Shown in pieces: positions 53,525 to 62,610 of a DNA stretch of 64,000 nucleotides. The notes under the pieces were generated by a model. It searched no databases. It was not told the DNA's origin and worked only from the letters and a program-made list of their open reading frames with translations. The stretch is from Bacillus solitudinis (GTDB lineage Bacteria; Bacillota; Bacilli; Bacillales; Bacillaceae_D). Each line of letters starts with the position of its first letter. Position 1 is the stretch's first letter. The translations under genes were made by a program, and so were the position numbers. The stretch lies in assembly GCF_002797395.1 (NCBI RefSeq), contig NZ_KZ454943.1:1223768-1287767 (forward strand). The letters are read 5' to 3'.

Positions 53525-53571
53525 AAGGGGTGTGCCACAAGGTCAAAACCGACCTTATAGCACACCCCCCC
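53525..53571 (-). terminator. Terminator of the alaR-alaT operon
   Basis: GGGGTGTGC / GCACACCCC outer stem with nested AAGGTC / GACCTT, starting a few bases after the alaT stop on the minus strand. Confidence 0.75.
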
Positions 53572-53574
53572 TTA

Positions 53575-54756
53575 TCACTTATATTTCTTTAAAAACCGAT
53601 TCATCCGTTTAACAGATTCCTCTAAGTTCTCCATTGATGTGGCATACGAACAGCGAATGTGACCTTCACCGCCCTCACCAAATACATGACCAGGTACGAC
53701 AGCTACACGTTCTTCCATAAGTAGCTTTTCCGCAAATTGCTCAGAGGATAATCCCGTGCTTCTTATCGAAGGAAAGGCATAAAAAGCTCCTCCTGGCGTG
53801 TGACACGTTAAGCCAATCTCCGCAAACGACTTCACAAAGAAATTTCGTCGTTGCTTATACGATTGCTTCATTCGTTCAAGGTCGTCCATTCCACTTCTTA
53901 ATGCTTCAAGCGCTCCAAATTGAGCCATAGTTGGCGCACACATAAGAGAATATTGATGGATTTTTAGCATAGCTGCTAATAAGTCTGGAGGAGCCATTAC
54001 AAAACCAAGTCTCCACCCAGTCATTGCAAACGATTTGGAGAAACCGGAAATTAGAACCGTCCGTTCCTTCATCCCCTCGATTCGACTGAAGCAAAAATGC
54101 TCTTCATCATATGTTAACTCTGCATAAATCTCATCGGAGAAAACAATCAAATCATGACGTTCAGCTAATAGAGCAATCTCTTTCAGTTCCTTCTCCCCCA
54201 TCGTAGCACCTGTTGGATTATTAGGAAAACATAGCATAATCGCTTTCGTTCGAGAAGTAACCGCCTTTTCAATTTGTGCTGCTGAGACTTGAAAATTATC
54301 GCTTATTTCTGTCCCCACTGGAACAGCAACTCCGCCAGCTAACTCGACAAGAGGGGCATACGAAACAAAACTCGGTTCGACGATAATGACCTCGTCCCCA
54401 GGATCCAAAATAGCTCGCATCCCAATATCAATAGCCTCACTCGCACCGACCGTCACTAAAATTTCAGTTTCAGGATCGTAGGTGACAGAAAATCGGTCGA
54501 CCATATAGCCTGCAATTGCTTCACGTAATTCCAGTAAACCTGCGTTTGCGGTATATGAGGTAAATCCACGTTCCATTGATGAAATGCTCGCTTCTCGAAC
54601 ATTCCATGGGGTAACGAAATCAGGCTCCCCTACGCCTAGAGAGATAATATTTTCCATTTTGGAAGCTAAATCAAAAAAACGACGAATGCCCGACGGTTGA
54701 ATCGCCTGAACACGCGAAGATAATCTTGAGCTTTTTTTCGTTGATGGTATCGTCAT
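53575..54756 (-). CDS. alaT: Alanine aminotransferase, AlaT/YugH (class I PLP enzyme)
   Basis: 393 aa fold-type I aminotransferase. Signature SGFSKSFAMTGWRLGF holds PLP-binding Lys241; CFPNNPTGATMG, FSDEIYAELTYD and the C-terminal GHIRCSYATSMENLEE are diagnostic. B. subtilis YugH (AlaT) makes alanine from pyruvate with glutamate. The start overlaps the stop of the Lrp-type regulator by 4 nt, exactly the alaR-alaT arrangement. Cytoplasmic. Confidence 0.92.
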   Translation of the reverse strand: MTIPSTKKSSRLSSRVQAIQPSGIRRFFDLASKMENIISLGVGEPDFVTPWNVREASISSMERGFTSYTANAGLLELREAIAGYMVDRFSVTYDPETEILVTVGASEAIDIGMRAILDPGDEVIIVEPSFVSYAPLVELAGGVAVPVGTEISDNFQVSAAQIEKAVTSRTKAIMLCFPNNPTGATMGEKELKEIALLAERHDLIVFSDEIYAELTYDEEHFCFSRIEGMKERTVLISGFSKSFAMTGWRLGFVMAPPDLLAAMLKIHQYSLMCAPTMAQFGALEALRSGMDDLERMKQSYKQRRNFFVKSFAEIGLTCHTPGGAFYAFPSIRSTGLSSEQFAEKLLMEERVAVVPGHVFGEGGEGHIRCSYATSMENLEESVKRMNRFLKKYK

Positions 54757-55250
54757 GGTGTCACCACAATCCTTCTATCTTCTTCTCCTTCTTCTCCAAA
54801 CACAACGCCATCATGCTTATACTTTTTCAATTGAAAATGAGTCGTCGTTGAAATCACTGAATCAATCGTTGAAAGTTTTTCAGAAACAAATCGGGAGGTT
54901 TCCGACATCGTCTTTCCTTCAATTACAACCGATAAATCATAAGCTCCTGACATTAAGTAGAGGGCCTTCACCTCAGGAAAACGATAAATTCTCTTTGCTA
55001 CTTCATCAAATCCAACACCACGCTGCGGCGTTACTTTTACATCAATGACCGCTGTTACATTTTCCCCTTCGCTTATTTTGCTCCAGTCAATGACAGCTGA
55101 GTAGCTCAAAATAACTTTATCTTTCTCTAGCTTGGTTAGAGTTGCTTTTACTTCCGCCTCTGTAGTGTTAACCATTTTGGCCAATGTCTGGATACTCGTT
55201 CGTCCATTTCCCTCAATAATTTGTAAGATTTCTACAGCTTTATTCTCCAT
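54753..55250 (-). CDS. alaR: Lrp/AsnC-family regulator, AlaR/YugG
   Basis: 165 aa. N-terminal winged helix (EILQIIEGNGRTSIQTLAKM; TEAEVKATLTKLEKD) and C-terminal RAM/ACT-like domain (VTAVIDVKVTPQRGVGFDEV; FPEVKALYLMSGAYDLSVVI). In B. subtilis AlaR controls alaRT. RBS GGGAGG lies before the ATG at 55250. It is the first gene of the pair; a 4-nt overlap couples its translation to alaT. Confidence 0.93.
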   Translation of the reverse strand: MENKAVEILQIIEGNGRTSIQTLAKMVNTTEAEVKATLTKLEKDKVILSYSAVIDWSKISEGENVTAVIDVKVTPQRGVGFDEVAKRIYRFPEVKALYLMSGAYDLSVVIEGKTMSETSRFVSEKLSTIDSVISTTTHFQLKKYKHDGVVFGEEGEEDRRIVVTP

Positions 55251-55373
55251 CCTAGTGCCTCCCTGTCCTGTGCAAAATACGTATTCAGTTCATTTCGTCT
55301 ATCATAACATATCCATACTTGTGAACGAATCTCCTTTATGAAATAATTTCTCTAGGGAGAGAGGAGGATTACG

Positions 55374-55943
55374 ATGGAAATTCCAAGCAAAGGACATAAA
55401 ACAGCGTTACTCATTATTGATATGATTAATGATTTAGAGTTTGAAGATGGAACTCTCTTATTCAATGATGCGTACCTTGCTGCAAAAGCGATTGCTAACT
55501 TAAAAAAACACGCGAAACAAAAAGGACTTCCCATTATTTATGTAAATGACAACTACGGAAAGTGGCAATCAAATTTCCGGCATATTGTTGATTATTGTTT
55601 AGAGAATGACGTCCGTGGAAAGCCGTTGGCAAAATTACTTGAACCCGCAGACGATGACTATTTTGTTTTGAAACCTAAATTCTCTGGTTTCTTTGCCACA
55701 CCTCTTGATTTACTTCTGCAACATCTCCAAGTTTCTAACCTAATTCTAACTGGGGTTGCAGGTAATATGTGTGTTCAGTTTACAGCGAATGATGCGTATA
55801 TGCGTGATTACAGTCTTTTTGTTCCTGAAGATTGTATAGCATCGAATACACCTGAGACAAACGCAGAGGCCCTGCATTTAATGAGGGATGTCTTAAAGGC
55901 CGATATTACACGTTCGACGGAAATGTCTTTTTCATATAAATAG
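55374..55943 (+). CDS. Isochorismatase-family cysteine hydrolase
   Basis: 189 aa, compact isochorismatase/nicotinamidase fold. Catalytic triad candidates: Asp16 (LLIIDMINDLEF), Lys100 or Lys102 (FVLKPKFSGFFATPL) and Cys133 (VAGNMCVQFTANDAYMRDY). Metal-binding histidines of true nicotinamidases are not seen, so substrate is uncertain. RBS GGAGG is close to the ATG. Monocistronic, divergent from alaR, ended by a strong terminator. Confidence 0.88.
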   Translation: MEIPSKGHKTALLIIDMINDLEFEDGTLLFNDAYLAAKAIANLKKHAKQKGLPIIYVNDNYGKWQSNFRHIVDYCLENDVRGKPLAKLLEPADDDYFVLKPKFSGFFATPLDLLLQHLQVSNLILTGVAGNMCVQFTANDAYMRDYSLFVPEDCIASNTPETNAEALHLMRDVLKADITRSTEMSFSYK

Positions 55944-55970
55944 TGATGACGTTTTTTCTTTTTATAAAAG

Positions 55971-56011
55971 AGAGGGGTGTCTCAAGGATTTACCCTATGC
56001 GACACCCCTCT
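55971..56011. terminator. Bidirectional terminator between the hydrolase and luxS
   Basis: AGAGGGGTGTC / GACACCCCTCT, perfect 11-bp stem with 19-nt loop, T-rich downstream, between convergent genes. Confidence 0.82.
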
Positions 56012-56023
56012 CATTATCTTAAA

Positions 56024-56497
56024 TTAAGCAAACACTTGCTTTAAAAACTCTTTATCCTGTTCTAACCAATATTTCATTAAACGTTTCGTTCCATCTAAAT
56101 CATGAAGCTTTGCCTGACCACATTGTTTTTCAGTCGCAGCAGGAACTTCTGTCAATTCGATTGAATAGTTCATCGTCTTTTCTAACACATCGATAATTTC
56201 ATCAACGGAAGGATTTCCACTCATAATTAAGTAAAATCCCGTTTGACAGCCCATTGGTGATAAATCAATAACGTCAAAATGGTCATAGTTTTCCGCAAAT
56301 CGACGAAGATTTAGAGCTAATAAGTGCTCCATTGTATGAATCACATCAGGCTTCATCGCTTGTTTATTTGGTTGCGAAAAACGAATATCAAATTTATTTA
56401 CTTCTCCATCTGTTCCGACAACATGCTTCCCACAATGACGAACATAAGGGGCTTTGACAATGGTGTGATCTAATTCAAAGCTTTCAACTGTTGGCAT
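56024..56497 (-). CDS. luxS: S-ribosylhomocysteine lyase (AI-2 synthesis)
   Basis: 157 aa, standard length. Metal ligands His54 and His58 in [13 protein letters not shown], Cys126 in [11 protein letters not shown]; catalytic Cys84 in [10 protein letters not shown] and Glu57. It cleaves S-ribosylhomocysteine to homocysteine and the AI-2 precursor DPD, closing the activated methyl cycle. Start follows AAGGAGTG. No S-box or other riboswitch is seen upstream. Monocistronic. Confidence 0.97.
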   Translation of the reverse strand: MPTVESFELDHTIVKAPYVRHCGKHVVGTDGEVNKFDIRFSQPNKQAMKPDVIHTMEHLLALNLRRFAENYDHFDVIDLSPMGCQTGFYLIMSGNPSVDEIIDVLEKTMNYSIELTEVPAATEKQCGQAKLHDLDGTKRLMKYWLEQDKEFLKQVFA

Positions 56498-56579
56498 ACA
56501 TATTCACTCCTTCATTAGCAATTAATCAACCTCAAGTATAACGAAAATGAGTCGTTATGTCTAAGAATAATCGTTCCTC

Positions 56580-56993
56580 TCACTCTTTCTTTCCTCTTTC
56601 CGTTATTTGAGTGTGGATAGAATAGCGATTAGCAAACCGTCGAACTTCTTCCAAATATGTAGCTGGTTTGAAACGATGGAGTTTTAAGCGAAATCCTTGC
56701 TTCATTTGGACTAGAGCCATTGTTTTTTTGCCAATTGAAATAATATGTATTTTCTCAATATCCCTCGCTTTTACCATTCGCTTATGTAAACATTTCCCGA
56801 AAATCAAGATCTTAAAAGTTAGTGTATCTTCTTCTAGATGCAATTGGTAAACAACCATCATCGCAATAACACATATAAAAACAAGTACGTAAGATGCCAC
56901 CATATAAATTGATTCTAGGATGTTACCGTATGTTAGTGCAACAATTGCCATCATCAACCAAAGAAACTTTGGTTCTTGTGCTCTGTAACTCAA
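56580..56993 (-). CDS. Small membrane protein with PH-like domain, unknown
   Basis: 137 aa. Two N-terminal membrane helices in a hairpin (LWLMMAIVALTYGNILESIY and VLVFICVIAMMVVYQL), then about 75 residues of alternating strands (EEDTLTFKILIFGKCLHKRM; IEKIHIISIGKKTMALVQMK) ending in a helix, similar to bacterial PH-like membrane proteins. I do not recognise the family. Its start and RBS (AAGGAGTGATG) are good. Short intergenic gaps to luxS and to the divergent BrkB gene. Confidence 0.7.
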   Translation of the reverse strand: MSYRAQEPKFLWLMMAIVALTYGNILESIYMVASYVLVFICVIAMMVVYQLHLEEDTLTFKILIFGKCLHKRMVKARDIEKIHIISIGKKTMALVQMKQGFRLKLHRFKPATYLEEVRRFANRYSIHTQITERGKKE

Positions 56994-57100
56994 CTGACAT
57001 CACTCCTTTCTTCTTCACATAAATATTATACACGAGTTTGATTATGATTAAAGAAGGGGAAAGATGAAACTATACATACATTTTCGAAAAGGATGATTGG

Positions 57101-57931
57101 ATGAAACCATTTATGACACAATTCATACATCAACTAAAAACTGACCCTATTCCAGACTGGGCTGCGACTCTTGCTTACTTCTTTATGCTTTCAATTTTTC
57201 CACTGATGATTTTCATCGTTGCATTAATACCATATTTACAACTTGACGTTGAGCAAGTGAATGCCTTTATCGTAGATTATGTACCAGAAGAACTAGCCGA
57301 TTTATTTACATCCACAATTATTGATGTTGTAAGCGAACCCCAAGGTGGTCTCTTATCAATTGGTATCATAGCCACCATCTGGTCAGCGTCTAACGGGTTA
57401 AATGCATTAATTCGCGCCGTGAACAGGTCCTATGGTTTTGAAGAAACAAGAAATTTCTTGAAACTGCGACTCATTTCGATTCTGATGACATTTCTGATGA
57501 TAATTGTCATTGTAGTGACACTTCTATTACCTGTCTTTGGAGATTTAATTATTCATGGGATTGAGCGCTTGTTTTTCATCCCTTCTGAAACCATCGAACT
57601 CTTTCATAAATTAAGGTGGATTGTTGGTATCGGACTTATGACACTTATTTTAACACTAGTTTACTGGATTGCACCTAATGAGAAACTCAAAATTAAACAA
57701 GTACTAATTGGTGCAGTGACAGCGACTGTCGGTTGGCAAGTGATTTCTTTAGCATTTTCATTTTATGTTAGTAATTTCGGAAACTTTTCTGCCACCTATG
57801 GAAGCCTTGGGGGGGTGATTATATTAATGCTTTGGTTTTTTCTAACTGGTTTGATTCTCGTTATTGGTGGAGAAATTAATGCAACCCTCTACCAACAACA
57901 TAAACATTTGAATCAGAAAAACCTAAGATGA
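57101..57931 (+). CDS. YihY/BrkB family inner-membrane protein
   Basis: 276 aa with six membrane helices. Family marks: DPIPDWAATLAYFFMLSIFP at the N-terminus, SIGIIATIWSASNGLNALIR, TLVYWIAPNEKLKIKQVLIG, and SFYVSNFGNFSATYGSLGGV. Members were once called ribonuclease BN or virulence factor BrkB; the true function is unsettled (possible transporter). RBS AAAGGATG. B. subtilis YfkH is similar. Followed by hbs on the same strand after 72 bp. Confidence 0.9.
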   Translation: MKPFMTQFIHQLKTDPIPDWAATLAYFFMLSIFPLMIFIVALIPYLQLDVEQVNAFIVDYVPEELADLFTSTIIDVVSEPQGGLLSIGIIATIWSASNGLNALIRAVNRSYGFEETRNFLKLRLISILMTFLMIIVIVVTLLLPVFGDLIIHGIERLFFIPSETIELFHKLRWIVGIGLMTLILTLVYWIAPNEKLKIKQVLIGAVTATVGWQVISLAFSFYVSNFGNFSATYGSLGGVIILMLWFFLTGLILVIGGEINATLYQQHKHLNQKNLR

Positions 57932-58003
57932 TGTATAATATATCGCATTTTGGACAAAGATGGTATCAGCGAACGTATGAAATCTATGAGGAGATGAATT
58001 TAG

Positions 58004-58276
58004 ATGAATAAAACAGAACTTATCAATGGCGTTGCCGAACGTTCTCAATTATCAAAAAAGGATGCAGGGAGTGCCGTTAATGCTGTGTTCGATCTTATCA
58101 CGGAGTCAATGGCCACAGGAGAAACTGTACAATTAATTGGTTTTGGAAACTTTGAGGTTCGTGAGCGTGCTGCCAGAAAAGGTCGTAACCCTCAAACCGG
58201 AGAAGAAATTGATATCGCCGCAACAAAAACACCCGCTTTTAAAGCAGGAAAACAGTTGAAAGAAGCTGTAAAATAA
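58004..58276 (+). CDS. hbs: HU DNA-binding protein
   Basis: 90 aa, canonical [22 protein letters not shown] helical dimer domain, [20 protein letters not shown] beta arm, [12 protein letters not shown] end. Nucleoid-associated homodimer that bends DNA. RBS GAGGAG. The stop is followed at once by a strong terminator that is part of a dispersed repeat. Confidence 0.96.
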   Translation: MNKTELINGVAERSQLSKKDAGSAVNAVFDLITESMATGETVQLIGFGNFEVRERAARKGRNPQTGEEIDIAATKTPAFKAGKQLKEAVK

Positions 58277-58277
58277 A

Positions 58278-58324
58278 AAAGGACCCTGAAAAAGGTGTGA
58301 ATTTCACTTTTTTCAGGGTCCTTT
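58278..58324. terminator. Terminator of hbs
   Basis: AAAGGACCCTGAAAAA / TTTTTCAGGGTCCTTT, 16-bp perfect stem, 15-nt loop. The sequence just after it (TGCAATGAGCAGGGTCGTTG) resembles that after the terminator at 61288-61314. Confidence 0.88.
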
Positions 58325-58354
58325 ATGCAATGAGCAGGGTCGTTGCATTCACTA
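58278..58354 (+). repeat. Dispersed terminator-associated repeat, copy 1
   Basis: Hairpin with TTTTCAG-GGTCCTTT followed by GCAATGAGCAGGGTCGTTGC (a second small GCAAYG/CGTTGC dyad) and ATTCACTAAAGCC. The same order of elements is seen at 61284-61353, in the same orientation. Confidence 0.55.
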
Positions 58355-58406
58355 AAGCCTAAGGCGCATCCCAAAAGTAAACACACTGGGATACCCCTTT
58401 CATTTC

Positions 58407-58850
58407 TTATGCTTCTTGATAAGGATTTGTTTCTACTGGCTTTTCGTACGTTACATAAGTTTTTGCAATCATATCATGGACGCCTCGTTTATCCTGACGA
58501 AATGCCACCATGAAGATACTTACAATATATGCAATCCCCAATGTGATGACATAGACAAACCCGGCAACAATATAGCGTAAAAGCATTGTACCAAACCCGA
58601 CATTACTTCCATCCAACTTTACGATACGAATACCACAAATTCGTTTTCCAACTGTATACCCGTACCAAAAAACTGGCAGTAATAACGAATAGAGAATGTC
58701 GACAATTCCACTAAACACACTTTGACCGTCAGAATCTATACCAATTAATAAAGAGACTATCAGGACGGATAGCCCAACAATTAAACCATCTAAAATAAGT
58801 GCGCCAAGGCGAATCCAAAAGCCTGCAGGTCGCTGTACCATATTACTCAC
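58407..58850 (-). CDS. RDD family membrane protein
   Basis: 147 aa. The RDD signature is R..ALILDG (AGFWIRLGALILDGLIVGLS), with three to four helices, VGKRICGIRIVKLDGSNVGF, and FRQDKRGVHDMIAKTYVTY at the end. Suggested roles in ion/solute exchange; some members are Na+/H+ antiporters, which would suit an alkaliphile, but this is inference. Monocistronic, convergent with hbs. Confidence 0.9.
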   Translation of the reverse strand: MSNMVQRPAGFWIRLGALILDGLIVGLSVLIVSLLIGIDSDGQSVFSGIVDILYSLLLPVFWYGYTVGKRICGIRIVKLDGSNVGFGTMLLRYIVAGFVYVITLGIAYIVSIFMVAFRQDKRGVHDMIAKTYVTYEKPVETNPYQEA

Positions 58851-58966
58851 TCCTTTTTAATAACTTATAAACATCTTTCCATTATAAGCGTTTTTACTTA
58901 TCAATGCACGTGCCCCACTAACGGTTATATGTATTGAAACAAAAAATCATCACTTCGAATGAAAAA

Positions 58967-59008
58967 AAGAGTGTTTAAAAGGCAGTTTCTGCCATCCTAA
59001 CACTCTTT
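58967..59008 (-). terminator. Terminator of the lipoprotein gene
   Basis: AAAGAGTGTT / AACACTCTTT with nested GGCAG-TTTC-TGCC; overlaps the stop codon and ends in TTTTTTTC on the minus strand. Confidence 0.8.
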
Positions 59009-59621
59009 ATGAACCTATTTGTATTTGATCAATTAGTAAAGTGTTTCCTTTGCTGACGAATGAAACAGAGATAGAAAGCAGATCATTGGAAGGGTAACCT
59101 AGCTGTCCAAACTGTTGTTGTGCATACACATCTTGTTCATGATAGAAATAAATAGGTATCTCAATGCCTTCCATCAAAATTCGGCCATTTTCTTCTTGCA
59201 TTTTGACAATATCCGGATTAATAAGTCGTAACCCAGGGTTTATTACAGATTCACGAATGACATCATAATATTGACGGTTTCCTGAATAAAAGGAGCGATA
59301 ATCACCTCTTTCACGAAGGTATAACTGGAAATCCTCCTTATAAACAAGCCGACTTTCTACCTCAACAAAAAAATCATTTTTAATTTGGGAGATACCCTTT
59401 TCTGTCATATACGGCTTAAGCAATTGATCGACTTCCTCTTTAGTTTGATATCGCTCATTATAAAACATCTCATTTTCCTCTGCATGGTAACGAAACAATT
59501 CCCCAACATCCTCTAGAAAATGATCATAATGATTAAGGACTTTCCCTTCATCAACTTGCGCTTTCTGACACCCCATTAGTAAAAGTGTTATGAGTACGAC
59601 GCTAAATTTCCAGTTCCACAT
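59007..59621 (-). CDS. Putative lipoprotein, unknown function
   Basis: 204 aa. Type II signal peptide with lipobox LLMGC (Cys18). The mature part is acidic, mixed alpha/beta, without a motif I recognise (NHYDHFLEDVGELFRYHAEE; GIEIPIYFYHEQDVYAQQ). RBS GGAGGGAATC before ATG 59621. It stands alone between an RDD gene and the antiporter gene. Confidence 0.85.
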   Translation of the reverse strand: MWNWKFSVVLITLLLMGCQKAQVDEGKVLNHYDHFLEDVGELFRYHAEENEMFYNERYQTKEEVDQLLKPYMTEKGISQIKNDFFVEVESRLVYKEDFQLYLRERGDYRSFYSGNRQYYDVIRESVINPGLRLINPDIVKMQEENGRILMEGIEIPIYFYHEQDVYAQQQFGQLGYPSNDLLSISVSFVSKGNTLLIDQIQIGS

Positions 59622-59727
59622 GATTCCCTCCGCACTTTTAGTCTAATTAATTAGACGGGAGAACATCCGGTAAAGTTTCAATTCAATGGAAATTTATAAT
59701 GAAAATCAAACTTACCCTACATCTATG

Positions 59728-61056
59728 TCAAAGAACCATTGCTGCAATCCATCCAAATACGATCAGGGGAATGTTGAAGTGGAGAAACGTCGGAACACAT
59801 GTATCCCAAATATGATGATGTTGACTATCAGCATTCAATCCAGCTGTCGGACCAAGTGTACTATCTGATGCAGGAGCACCCGCATCCCCAAGTGCACCAG
59901 CTGTACCAATAAGCGCAATAATCGCTAAAGGACTGAAACCAACAGCAAGACCTAACGGAACAAATAAAGTGGCGATAATCGGAATCGTAGAAAACGAGGA
60001 GCCAATCCCCATCGTAATGACAAGGCCAACAACAAGCATAAACAGAGCAGCCACCGCTCGATTGTCACCAACAATACCCGAGACGCTTTCGACCAATAAA
60101 TCAACATGACCTGTTTCACGAATAACCGCTGCAAACCCCGATGCAGTTAACATCACAAAACCGATAAAAGCCATCATTTTCATCCCATCAGTCACAACGG
60201 TATCTGCTTCTTTCCATTTTAAAGTTCCGCTAAGCAGTAAGACAAAAATCCCCGCCATACCGGCTATAATCATTGAATCTGTTACTCTCTGAGTAATTAA
60301 TGTCACAACAATTGCAGTCAAAGCTGCAATAAGTGATGCTTTAGTATATGCTTGACTCTCTATTGTTTCACCGATAAGTGGTTTATTCTCATAAATCCTT
60401 CTTTTACGATAGGTGACAAAAACAGCAACCAATAAACCGGTAACTAACCCTGCAGTTGGGATCCCCATTGCAAGTGGGATAGAAGAACGCTCAACCTCTA
60501 AACCGTTCACGGTCATATTATCGACAACAATTCCGTGAAATATTGCGCCAAATCCATAAGGCAAAAAGATATAAGGTGCAGTTAATCCAAAGGTGATAAT
60601 AGAAGCAATGGCCCTTCTATCAACCCCTAACTCATTTAACACTTTCAAAATCGGTGGGATTAAAATTGGAATAAAGGCAATATGCACAGGGACAACATTT
60701 TGTGAAAAACATGAAACTAGTAAAATCACAAAGAAAATAAGTGCTTTTGATAGTTTTTGCTTTTTTGAATCACGATTCCTACCAACTAATTGAACAGCAT
60801 ATTTCACCATTACATCCGGAAGTCCAGTGCGAGCAATCGCCACAGCAAATGATCCTAACAATGCATAGCTTAACGCGACCGTCGCGCTTCCACCAAGTCC
60901 TTCACTAAACACAGAGATGGTCTGTTCAAAACCAAGTCCCCCTACCACCCCTCCAATCATTGCACCAATAATTAATGCCAGAACGACATGCACCCTAATA
61001 AGACTTAATACGAGCATGACGATAACAGCAATTAATACTGCATTCATGTCTATCAC
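59728..61056 (-). CDS. Na+/H+ antiporter-family (NhaC-like) permease, YuiF type
   Basis: 442 aa, about 11-12 membrane helices. N-terminus VLIAVIVMLVLSLIRVHVVLAL, ALLGSFAVAIARTGLPDVMV, QNVVPVHIAFIPILIPPILK, and the C-terminal LGDAGAPASDSTLGPTAGLN motif, all typical of YuiF-type proteins in the Na_H_antiporter family. Substrate could be Na+/H+ or an amino acid such as histidine; sequence alone does not decide. Monocistronic. Confidence 0.88.
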   Translation of the reverse strand: MIDMNAVLIAVIVMLVLSLIRVHVVLALIIGAMIGGVVGGLGFEQTISVFSEGLGGSATVALSYALLGSFAVAIARTGLPDVMVKYAVQLVGRNRDSKKQKLSKALIFFVILLVSCFSQNVVPVHIAFIPILIPPILKVLNELGVDRRAIASIITFGLTAPYIFLPYGFGAIFHGIVVDNMTVNGLEVERSSIPLAMGIPTAGLVTGLLVAVFVTYRKRRIYENKPLIGETIESQAYTKASLIAALTAIVVTLITQRVTDSMIIAGMAGIFVLLLSGTLKWKEADTVVTDGMKMMAFIGFVMLTASGFAAVIRETGHVDLLVESVSGIVGDNRAVAALFMLVVGLVITMGIGSSFSTIPIIATLFVPLGLAVGFSPLAIIALIGTAGALGDAGAPASDSTLGPTAGLNADSQHHHIWDTCVPTFLHFNIPLIVFGWIAAMVL

Positions 61057-61283
61057 TCCTTAATCCTTTAACTTATTAAATCACTAATTCACTAAAACCA
61101 AACTATATTAAAATATCATTCTTATCTTCCTCTGTCAAACATACGCTTTAATGCATAAAAGCTTCAAAAACTTTGAAAGACTCAGTTAGAATCGTTAAAA
61201 CAAAGTTGCGACTACAGCGTGCAGAGATTGACTTTATATGAGGCTACACAACGTGTTGGCTTGGTTTTTTTATCTCTAAACAA

Positions 61284-61353
61284 AAAAAGGGCACTGAAGA
61301 GGTTTTCAGTACCCTCTTTGCAATGATCGCAGCCGTTGCTTCATTAGAAAAGC
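61284..61353 (+). repeat. Dispersed terminator-associated repeat, copy 2
   Basis: Hairpin ending TTTTCAGTACCCTCTTT followed by GCAATGATCGCAGCCGTTGC and TTCATTAGAAAAGCC, parallel to the sequence after hbs (58278-58354). About 20 of the 24 bases after the hairpin are the same. Confidence 0.55.
61288..61314 (-). terminator. Second terminator of TRAP system 2
   Basis: AGGGCACTGAA / TTCAGTACCCT stem (one mismatch), with a run of seven T directly after it on the minus strand. Confidence 0.8.
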
Positions 61354-61390
61354 CCCGCTATGAGTGATTTTCTCATAGCAGGGCTTTTCT
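61346..61390 (-). terminator. First terminator of TRAP system 2
   Basis: 19-bp arms (61346-61364 and 61372-61390) with one wobble, core GCCCCGCTATGAG / CTCATAGCAGGGC, 7-nt loop. Strong hairpin about 75 bp after the stop of the binding-protein gene. Confidence 0.85.
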
Positions 61391-61465
61391 ATTTAATCAG
61401 GGTACTGAAAAATGTAAAAACACCTTTTCCAATACCTTCAATTGGAGGCTTATTCTTAGAATATC

Positions 61466-62575
61466 TTATTCTTGTAGAGCAGCAATTTCCTCTTCAAGAA
61501 GTTCTAAAATTTCTCGACCTTTTTCATCTACAACATCATTTCTAAAGTATTCACGTACTTCCAATGCTTTTTCACGGAATGCTTCACGCTCTTCTTCAGT
61601 CAATTCAATTACTGCTGTAGGATTCTCTGTATCTTCTGCAATCCTCTCAAGAGCCCCATCGTTCAACTCAGTCTGTAATTCAAACACACGCTCTTGCATT
61701 TCTGCTACTGTTTCATCAACAATCGCGCGAATGTCTTCTGGTAACTCATGATAGAATGTTGGATTTACTGTTGTCATCGCTACATAGTTGTTATGATTTG
61801 AAACAGTTAAATGATCTTGAACTTCGTGGAAAGATGCACCTTCAATGAAGAAGATAGGGTTTTCTTGACCTTCTACAGTACCACGGTCAAGTGAAGTATA
61901 AAGCTCACCCCAATCCATTGGTGTAGGGTCAGCACCATATGCTTCATAAGATCTCATAATAAGAGGAGACTCTTGTGTTCTAATTTTGAACCCTTCAAAA
62001 TCTGCAGGTGTACGTAACTCTCTATCACCTGTCCACTGCATCGCTCCTTCAGTCCAGTAAGCAAGTGGCAAAATACTTTCAGCTTCATACAATTCTGATA
62101 AATGTGTATTAAGAGCTTCACTCGTATTTAAAATTTCTTGTGTTACAGCTAAATCATCTGGTAATAAAAATTGTAAAGCAAAGACTTGACCTGCTGTTAC
62201 CATTCCGCCAGTAAATCCTGGAGAAACAACCGCAAATTCAATCATCCCTTGCTGTAATTGCTCAATTTGGTCTACAGAACCACCTAATGTACCATATTCA
62301 AAAACTGTCATATCAATACGACCGTCTGACTTTTCTTTAAGAAGCTCAGCAAATTCCACAGCATATTCGTATTGAACATCTCCTGGATATTCCTCAGTGA
62401 CAATGTCCCAGCTATACGTTTCTTCCTCAGCAGCAGGTTCGCTAGTACCACCATTTTCATTTGGTTCTGATACCTCATCTGTTTCTGCTTCTTCACCACC
62501 ACCACATGCAGCTAAAGCTACTGTAAGTGCACTTGCTAGAGTTAGAGCTTTCCAACTTCTTTTCTTAAATAACAT
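61466..62575 (-). CDS. TRAP transporter substrate-binding protein, DctP family (system 2)
   Basis: 369 aa from ATG 62575, preceded by AGGGGG; an upstream extension to 62620 lacks an RBS and would overlap dctM. Lipobox LTVALAAC (Cys24) then a very acidic linker (GGGEEAETDEVSEPNENGG). Body: VQYEYAVEFAELLKEKSDGR, IDMTVFEYGTLGGSVDQIEQ, FEGFKIRTQESPLIMRSYEA (Arg binding the carboxylate) and GTVEGQENPIFFIEGASFHE. Closes a dctQ-dctM-dctP order like TRAP system 1. Substrate unknown. Confidence 0.94.
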   Translation of the reverse strand: MLFKKRSWKALTLASALTVALAACGGGEEAETDEVSEPNENGGTSEPAAEEETYSWDIVTEEYPGDVQYEYAVEFAELLKEKSDGRIDMTVFEYGTLGGSVDQIEQLQQGMIEFAVVSPGFTGGMVTAGQVFALQFLLPDDLAVTQEILNTSEALNTHLSELYEAESILPLAYWTEGAMQWTGDRELRTPADFEGFKIRTQESPLIMRSYEAYGADPTPMDWGELYTSLDRGTVEGQENPIFFIEGASFHEVQDHLTVSNHNNYVAMTTVNPTFYHELPEDIRAIVDETVAEMQERVFELQTELNDGALERIAEDTENPTAVIELTEEEREAFREKALEVREYFRNDVVDEKGREILELLEEEIAALQE

Positions 62576-62610
62576 CAAATACCCCCTATAATTTTCTATT
62601 TTAAGAATAA

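Larger units (their letters stand above)
53058..53574. other. Intergenic region rich in repeats
   Basis: 517 bp between thiM and alaT. It holds the orphan plus-strand terminator, the 53-bp direct repeats, and the alaT terminator. A weak plus-strand promoter-like pair (TTGAGG, 18-bp spacer, TATTTT) lies about 100 bp before the orphan terminator. No coding region is supported. Confidence 0.5.
61057..61465. other. Intergenic region with two tandem terminators
   Basis: 409 bp. The right half contains two minus-strand terminators for the TRAP system 2 genes and the dispersed repeat copy 2. The left half should hold the yuiF-like promoter. No gene is seen. Confidence 0.6.
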
